DNA from: an uncultured Ruminococcus sp.
GTDB lineage: Bacteria > Bacillota > Clostridia > Oscillospirales > Ruminococcaceae
Direction: 5' to 3'
NCBI GenBank assembly: GCA_937926145.1
Contig: CALANW010000032.1
Span: 1 to 20,284 of the forward strand
Length of the DNA: 20,284 nucleotides
Part shown: positions 16,466 to 20,284 of the stretch, one piece after another
Position numbering within the stretch: the stretch's first letter is position 1
Layout: every line of letters starts with the position of its first letter
Notes under the pieces: model-generated
Database searches by the model: none
Told to the model about the DNA's origin: nothing
What the model saw: the letters and a program-made list of their open reading frames with translations, nothing else
Program-made: the position numbers and the translations under genes

Positions 16466-17179
16466 GTGAAAAAAATACTTGATATATTTAAGAAGATGCC
16501 CATAATTGCTGTTATTGTACTAATCGCAGTTGCAGTAACTATAGTAATGTTTGGATTTATCATTCCGGCTTACAATAATATTGGACTTTTCGGAGAAACA
16601 ACTGGCAATGCATTTGGTATTGCAGTTGGTTCTTATGAAGGTGTTACACAAGGATATCGTGAAGGGTATGATGCCGGAAAAGAAGAAGGCTTATCCGCTG
16701 AAGATACGGTATCAGAAGTAAAAAATGATTTAACATCTCTTGGCTCTGGAAAGCTTCAAGTTCTCAACGTATCTGCTCGCCTTGGAAACTTTCATTCCAT
16801 CAGTGATGATTACGCTGCTCTCTACATGACAAAATGCAAGGTAACATACACGGTCGATTTAAACAACACTCAAATTGAACAGAATGGTAATTCAATAACA
16901 ATTACATTTCCAGAACCAATAGCAGAGATTTCAAATGAATCTGATCCTATCAAGATATTTGAATCCCAGAAGTTCTCCTTTTCCGGAACATCTAAAGATG
17001 GTGCAGAAGCTCTTGTAAATACAATGAATAAGGTTCATGACGTTTCAGAAGATGAATTAGCAAATGCTGAAGGATTAAAAAAACAAGCCATTGAATCCGC
17101 CAAAAAGCAAATAGCTGATATCGCTGAAGCAGCTACTTTAGGTCATCCTTCGATTACAGTAAAATGTGTCAGCGAGTGA
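16466..17179 (+). CDS. DUF4230-like single-pass membrane protein (first copy)
   Basis: A 237-residue protein starting at GTG (ribosome site GAGGTGG, 14 bases after the lipoprotein stop). It has a basic N-terminus, a membrane helix at about 12-34, then a Gly-rich juxtamembrane helix, GVTQGYREGYDAGKEEG (59-75). The outer domain has CKVTYTVDLNNTQIEQNG (124-141) followed by ITITFPEPIAEI, and ends in an Ala-rich helix and a final strand. The 'tyxvDLs ... vxItlPxP' pattern with a terminal helix recalls DUF4230, a family of unknown function. The next gene has the same plan. The assignment is from memory of the pattern and is tentative. Confidence 0.78.
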   Translation: MKKILDIFKKMPIIAVIVLIAVAVTIVMFGFIIPAYNNIGLFGETTGNAFGIAVGSYEGVTQGYREGYDAGKEEGLSAEDTVSEVKNDLTSLGSGKLQVLNVSARLGNFHSISDDYAALYMTKCKVTYTVDLNNTQIEQNGNSITITFPEPIAEISNESDPIKIFESQKFSFSGTSKDGAEALVNTMNKVHDVSEDELANAEGLKKQAIESAKKQIADIAEAATLGHPSITVKCVSE

Positions 17180-17193
17180 AATGAGGTAATAGT

Positions 17194-17955
17194 ATGAAAA
17201 ACGAGAATAATAGTAAATCAAAAATAGATTCTCAAACTAATACAAATGGTATGGTTATAGGAATAATTATTATCGGCGCACTGATAGCTATCCCATTATT
17301 AGTTATGAATCTTGGTGCAAATAAGGCTAAGAATAATTATCTCACTGCATATAATACCGCTTATGATACCACAAAAAACTCTACTTATGAAAAATATAGA
17401 CAAGCCGGACATGATGCAGGTTATGAAAATTATCATGTTAAAAATGAGGTAGATATTTACGTTGGTGATATTCAGGAATGCTCGAATCTTGAGATAATGA
17501 AAGTAAGCGATTTTGATTATGCAACAAGTAATAAATCTGAGAATTCAGAAAAAATTGACTCTGTCTTTGAAGTGACTGTAACCGGTACATATTGTGTCAA
17601 TATGCAGCTAAGTGAATTTATTATTGATAATAAGAATAAAATTGTTACGGTAAGAGTTCCTAATCCCGCTTTGACAAATTTCACATCCAAATATGAAATG
17701 CTATATTTCTCAAAGAACGGCACTATTCTTGATATCTTTGATAACGGAAACTATCGTGAAGGCGAAGATTTTGCAATACAGCAGTTGACTGAATGCAAAG
17801 CTGAAATAATGCACAGTCTTGAATATAACCAAGAAAATAATCGAAATGCGGAAGAATCTGCAAGAAGCGTTTTAACGAATATAATCAAAAGACTTAATCC
17901 TGAAATTCCTGACTTAAAAGTATATATTGAATTCTCTAATACTATCATTGTTTAA
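17194..17955 (+). CDS. DUF4230-like single-pass membrane protein (second copy)
   Basis: A 253-residue protein with a short polar N-terminus, one membrane helix at about 19-40 and an outer domain. The juxtamembrane motif YRQAGHDAGYE (68-78) matches YREGYDAGKEE of the preceding gene. VFEVTVTGTYCVNMQ ... IVTVRVPNPAL (124-160) aligns with the core strands of that protein, and both end in an Ala/Glu-rich helix plus a strand (DLKVYIEF). The two are probably diverged copies that may form a heteromer. The ATG follows a GAGG site, 14 bases after the previous stop. Its stop codon lies at 17953-17955, convergent with and overlapping the end of parA. Function unknown. Confidence 0.76.
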   Translation: MKNENNSKSKIDSQTNTNGMVIGIIIIGALIAIPLLVMNLGANKAKNNYLTAYNTAYDTTKNSTYEKYRQAGHDAGYENYHVKNEVDIYVGDIQECSNLEIMKVSDFDYATSNKSENSEKIDSVFEVTVTGTYCVNMQLSEFIIDNKNKIVTVRVPNPALTNFTSKYEMLYFSKNGTILDIFDNGNYREGEDFAIQQLTECKAEIMHSLEYNQENNRNAEESARSVLTNIIKRLNPEIPDLKVYIEFSNTIIV

Positions 17956-18620
17956 TTCCAAAAGTACTGATAGCTCATATAATGAACGATCAGTACTTTT
18001 CTTGTCATAATATCAGTTAACCAACACATTTCGCTTAATCTATCATCAGCTATTGTCAGAAGAATACCGAGCAGTTTCAGGTTCGGGTTTATAGTCGCCT
18101 GCACCTGCCCGATTATATCAGTAATAGCTTTCAATGCCTTGCGTGAAAACTCCTGCGTCTGTGCAGGAATGATAACTCCGTCAGCTGCCACAAGTGCATT
18201 AAGCACAAGAACACCCAGAGAAGGCTGACAGTCAATTATGATGTAGTCATATTCATTTTTTATGGTTGAAAGCATTCTTTTCAACACAGTTTCCCTTGAC
18301 ATTACAGACACAAGATACATTTCCGCACCTGCAAGCGAAATGTCAGCAGGCAGATACTCCACACCGTCATTCTTTTCGCTGACCTGAATAATATTGTGAA
18401 GATCAATGTACTCTCCCCTGACAAAGCGCTCCATCATCTGACTGATAGTATCAGAAGATTCCTCTTCATATCCGAGATATGTTGAAGCATCACCCTGGGG
18501 ATCAAGGTCAACGATAAGAACCATTTTTCCTTTCATTTTAAGTGCCGCACCGAGATTTACGGCACTGGAGCTTTTCGATGTGCCGCCCTTCTGATTGCTA
18601 ATGCTAAGAATTTTTCCCAT
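17952..18620 (-). CDS. parA: ParA/Soj-family partition ATPase, probably truncated at the 3' end
   Basis: A 222-residue protein from the ATG at 18620, which has a GGAGAG site eight bases upstream; a GTG at 18629 would add three residues. It is a deviant Walker-A ATPase: KGGTSKSSSA (11-20), in which Ser16 stands where Gly is usual before the catalytic Lys, VDLDPQGD (37-44) for Walker A', and IIIDCQPSLG (127-136) for Walker B. ParA proteins of this kind help segregate plasmids or circular elements. Similarity holds to LLGILLTIADDR (residue 194). The remaining 28 residues (ending SYQYFWN) do not look like ParA, and the usual 50-60 residue C-terminal part is missing. The last codons lie in the terminator of the neighbouring cargo operon. 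Preceding gene overlaps or abuts it. Confidence 0.85.
   Translation of the reverse strand: MGKILSISNQKGGTSKSSSAVNLGAALKMKGKMVLIVDLDPQGDASTYLGYEEESSDTISQMMERFVRGEYIDLHNIIQVSEKNDGVEYLPADISLAGAEMYLVSVMSRETVLKRMLSTIKNEYDYIIIDCQPSLGVLVLNALVAADGVIIPAQTQEFSRKALKAITDIIGQVQATINPNLKLLGILLTIADDRLSEMCWLTDIMTRKVLIVHYMSYQYFWN
17960..18005 (+). terminator. Terminator of the cargo operon (bidirectional)
   Basis: AAAAGTACTGAT (17960-17971) pairs perfectly with ATCAGTACTTTT (17989-18000) around a 17-base loop, with a T-rich tail on either strand. It starts four bases after the last cargo stop codon. The last codons of the opposing parA frame run through it. Confidence 0.8.
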
Positions 18621-18625
18621 AAAGA

Positions 18626-19036
18626 TCACTCTCCAATCCGAATATTATCGACTTTTTTCTGCATAGCTTTCAGCACATTCACAAGAAACGCTGTGTCCGT
18701 ATCCTCAAAATCCTCGTCCTCATCAAGACCGAGCTTAACATCTGGGATAACATGAATATCAAGAAAATTCAGCCTTTCACGGATATATCTTGCGAGTGCG
18801 GTCTTGATTCCCATTGCCATATTCATATCGGTATCGACTGTATCAATGATGTACTCTTCAAGAGCTGCAACGGTAATTTCCACCTGTTCATAGTCAAGGT
18901 CATCAAGGAAACCTGCCATTGATGAAGCGGCGATGTCCTCCCACTGTTCATAATCGTCCTCAACCTCGCAGCAATATCCGATGTCCTCGATAATATCCTG
19001 CACTCTTTCATAGCTTTCATCTGAAATTCTTAACAT
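18626..19036 (-). CDS. Acidic hypothetical protein upstream of parA
   Basis: A 136-residue, strongly acidic protein (clusters such as EDDYEQWED and GLDEDEDFEDTD), predicted mostly helical and soluble, with no signal or membrane segment. The ATG has an AAGGAG site with good spacing. Its stop lies five bases before the preferred parA start, so it is probably cotranscribed and coupled with parA. Position suggests a partition or maintenance role, but it has no DNA-binding motif I can identify and is not an obvious ParB. Function unknown. Confidence 0.72.
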   Translation of the reverse strand: MLRISDESYERVQDIIEDIGYCCEVEDDYEQWEDIAASSMAGFLDDLDYEQVEITVAALEEYIIDTVDTDMNMAMGIKTALARYIRERLNFLDIHVIPDVKLGLDEDEDFEDTDTAFLVNVLKAMQKKVDNIRIGE

Positions 19037-19051
19037 AGTTCATTACTCCTT

Positions 19052-19318
19052 TTAGTTTTTGTTGTCAAGGTTAATACCGCAGTTCTTTTTCAGAAGAGCT
19101 TTGACCGATTTGGTGGGTTCATAACGTGTGTTTTTCAGGGTTTCAAGGTATCTGCTATCTTCCTCCCTTTTTATTCTGCGCCTTTCTGCGGCAATGACCG
19201 CATTTTCATACATACGCTTTTTATTTTCCGCCTGCTTTGCCTCAACTTCCTCATGTGCTCTCAGAAATGCCGCTGCGATTTTAAGGTCTGTTTGCAGCTT
19301 TTCAGCTTCATTTTCCAT
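19052..19318 (-). CDS. Helical hypothetical protein, first gene of the parA operon
   Basis: An 88-residue protein that is largely one long charged helix, with a likely coiled coil over about 5-60 (rich in Glu, Lys, Ala and Arg, including AERRRIKREEDSR), then a basic tail (TKSVKALLKKN). The ATG is preceded by AAAGGACTG, a weak ribosome site. It is the first gene after the divergent promoter with the palindromic operator, 15 bases ahead of the acidic gene. An accessory role with parA is possible. No family recognised. Confidence 0.65.
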   Translation of the reverse strand: MENEAEKLQTDLKIAAAFLRAHEEVEAKQAENKKRMYENAVIAAERRRIKREEDSRYLETLKNTRYEPTKSVKALLKKNCGINLDNKN

Positions 19319-19363
19319 CGGTTTTCAGTCCTTTCATAATGTTGTGTTTTTCCTTACAGTTTT

Positions 19364-19392
19364 ATATTACTACTTATATAAGTATATTTCAA
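19364..19392 (-). promoter_or_regulatory. Promoter of the parA operon with operator in the spacer
   Basis: On the - strand TTGAAA (19387-19392) is followed by a 17-bp spacer and TAATAT (19364-19369). The spacer contains the perfect palindrome ACTTATATAAGT. A protein bound there would block RNA polymerase. Confidence 0.6.
19371..19384. promoter_or_regulatory. Operator palindrome, copy 1
   Basis: TACTTATATAAGTA, a perfect 14-bp palindrome (core ACTTATATAAGT, 19372-19383), in the spacer of the leftward parA promoter. The same 12-bp core recurs 76 bp away in the rightward promoter. Confidence 0.65.
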
Positions 19393-19403
19393 TAGTAATT
19401 TCA

Positions 19404-19429
19404 GACAAATCTTCATAAAAAAGTTTGTC
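19404..19429. repeat. 6-bp inverted repeat between the divergent promoters
   Basis: GACAAA (19404-19409) and TTTGTC (19424-19429) with a 14-base spacer, midway between the two palindromic operators. It may be an extra protein site or chance. Confidence 0.25.
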
Positions 19430-19440
19430 CTGTCTGCTAA

Positions 19441-19469
19441 TTGATTCACTTATATAAGTATGTTATACT
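19441..19469 (+). promoter_or_regulatory. Promoter of the RHH regulator gene with operator in the spacer
   Basis: TTGATT (19441-19446), a 17-bp spacer and TATACT (19464-19469). The spacer contains the palindrome copy at 19448-19459, implying autoregulation by the gene that follows. The regulator's own GGAGGT site and ATG (19507) lie about 30 bases downstream of the expected start. Confidence 0.7.
19448..19459. promoter_or_regulatory. Operator palindrome, copy 2
   Basis: ACTTATATAAGT, identical over 12 bp to the core of copy 1, lying one base after the -35 of the RHH gene promoter. Confidence 0.65.
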
Positions 19470-19506
19470 GTTTATTTAAGGATCAATGTCTTTTGGAGGT
19501 ATATTC

Positions 19507-19737
19507 ATGCCAAAAAATGAAAAGCAATACGGATATTCCCGAAAATGGGATAAGGATAATATGCGAACCCTTGCCACCCGTGTCCGTACTGATGTTGCGG
19601 AGGATTTCAAGAAATACTGCGAAGAAAAAGGTACTTCCTGCACTTCCGAGGTCAAGCGGCTTATTGAAGCTGCTCTGGAGGAGTGGTACAAGGAACTGGA
19701 AGAACGTAAAAAAAATAACCCACCACAAAAAGGATGA
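19507..19737 (+). CDS. Ribbon-helix-helix transcriptional regulator
   Basis: A 76-residue protein of the Arc/CopG/omega type. A basic N-terminal arm (MPKNEKQYGYSRKWDK) precedes the DNA-contacting strand MRTLATRVRTD (19-29), helix A (VAEDFKKYCEEKG) and helix B (TSEVKRLIEAALEEWYKELEE). Such proteins dimerise and bind short palindromes or repeats, often repressing their own promoter and a partition or copy-control operon. The ATG at 19507 follows GGAGGT with ideal spacing; an upstream in-frame ATG at 19486 lacks a site. It is divergent from the parA operon, and both promoters carry the same palindrome, which is the likely target. The 169-residue gene follows after nine bases. Confidence 0.85.
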   Translation: MPKNEKQYGYSRKWDKDNMRTLATRVRTDVAEDFKKYCEEKGTSCTSEVKRLIEAALEEWYKELEERKKNNPPQKG

Positions 19738-19746
19738 TATACAACT

Positions 19747-20256
19747 ATGGCTATATGGTATGAAGTAGAAAAAAGCGAACAAGGAATTTACAATTTTCTT
19801 GAGTGCAATTGGTGTTTTCATGACTTTACAATAGATAGGATTGAATACTATCGAAAAAACAATATTGTTGAGCTATTTATGAAATACGATGAACTCAAAG
19901 GCAGTGTCATACTTAGATTTATTGGAGTTCATGCATTAAATATTGCACTGCCAGATGATGATTATGATGCCTGGTTAATGGGAAGCACTCTTATCCTGTC
20001 GGATGATAATACATTTACATGGATAGCAGCAGAGATTTCCCATGACGAGCTTGAATCAGCGAAAAAATATGCAACATGGCTTCGGTCAGATACCATTTTA
20101 TGGGCTGTAACCGATGAAACCGGAAAGCCCTCGGAGTTACCAAGCTCAAAAATCAATCAAACATGGCATATATTTGGAAAAATCGAAGAACACTGCTTTA
20201 AATTAAAAGAATATAACGGTAATCCTCAATTAAGGCAATACCGCACAAACCATTGA
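19747..20256 (+). CDS. Hypothetical protein downstream of the RHH regulator
   Basis: A 169-residue soluble protein (MAIWYEVEKSEQGIYNFL ... LRQYRTNH), with no signal or membrane segment and a mixed alpha/beta pattern. The N-terminal half has the strands FHDFTIDRIEYYR, NIVELFMKYDELKGSVILRFIGV and ALNIAL; the second half includes WIAAEI, an acidic helix and a DTILWAVTD strand. It is probably cotranscribed with the RHH gene, nine bases upstream, with AAAGGATGAT as ribosome site. The compact size and pairing with a regulator could fit an immunity-type or antidote protein, but no motif proves it. Family not recognised. Confidence 0.7.
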   Translation: MAIWYEVEKSEQGIYNFLECNWCFHDFTIDRIEYYRKNNIVELFMKYDELKGSVILRFIGVHALNIALPDDDYDAWLMGSTLILSDDNTFTWIAAEISHDELESAKKYATWLRSDTILWAVTDETGKPSELPSSKINQTWHIFGKIEEHCFKLKEYNGNPQLRQYRTNH

Positions 20257-20281
20257 AAATCAGGAAGAAAAATGGTATAAT
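20253..20281 (+). promoter_or_regulatory. Consensus promoter at the right edge
   Basis: TTGAAA (20253-20258), 17-bp spacer, then TGG-TATAAT with the -10 at 20276-20281. It overlaps the stop codon of the preceding gene and must serve a gene beyond the window. Its -35, spacer length and extended -10 equal those of the cargo promoter at 14905. Confidence 0.65.
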
Positions 20282-20284
20282 ATA

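Noticed and set aside
17952..18005. parA C-terminal residues as a genuine conserved tail
   Set aside because: They are encoded by the cargo operon's terminator hairpin and do not resemble ParA C-termini.
19483..19821. 112-codon open frame on the - strand opposite the RHH gene
   Set aside because: The + strand has a clear RHH protein with promoter and ribosome site; the - strand frame has neither.

Overview
The window looks like part of an integrative and conjugative element, or a conjugative plasmid, from a low-to-mid GC Gram-positive gut bacterium of the Clostridia, most like Ruminococcus or other Oscillospiraceae. The grounds are the strong AGGAGG ribosome sites, TTGAAA / TG-n-TATAAT promoters, and a VirD4 - pilin - VirB6 - PrgI - VirB4 gene order typical of Tn1549/CTn-type clostridial elements. 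No relaxase, integrase, replication initiator, tRNA or CRISPR array is visible, so the ends of the element lie outside the window or cannot be recognised.

Left edge (1-997): the tail of an unidentified gene, then a metallo-beta-lactamase-fold hydrolase on the + strand with its own terminator.

Transfer operon (960-14600, all on the - strand, transcribed from about 14630 leftward): a frameshifted lipoprotein; a 734-residue accessory protein; the VirD4 coupling ATPase; a Cys-rich mini-protein and a 42-residue protein; a hairpin-rich leader; a VirB2-like pilin; a VirB6-like channel protein; PrgI (VirB3-like); the VirB4 ATPase with an unusual membrane-anchored N-terminal extension; an 840-residue membrane-anchored CD1108-like protein; and two small membrane proteins. 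Genes overlap or lie a few bases apart, except around the pilin, where RNA hairpins flank the gene.

Divergent region (14601-14978): two divergent promoters with extended -10 elements, four CGTA boxes spaced exactly 10 bp apart, and an 8-bp dyad.

Cargo module (14979-18005, + strand): an AT-rich three-gene operon with its own consensus promoter and terminator, encoding a surface lipoprotein and two related single-pass membrane proteins that resemble DUF4230. No function is known. This is the best candidate here for an undescribed system. Its 3' end abuts, and appears to have truncated, parA.

Maintenance module (17952-20256): parA (probably 3'-truncated) and two unidentified genes on the - strand, divergent from a ribbon-helix-helix regulator and an unidentified 169-residue protein on the + strand. 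Both divergent promoters carry the same 12-bp palindrome ACTTATATAAGT inside their 17-bp spacers, which suggests the regulator controls both. Another consensus promoter begins at the right edge.
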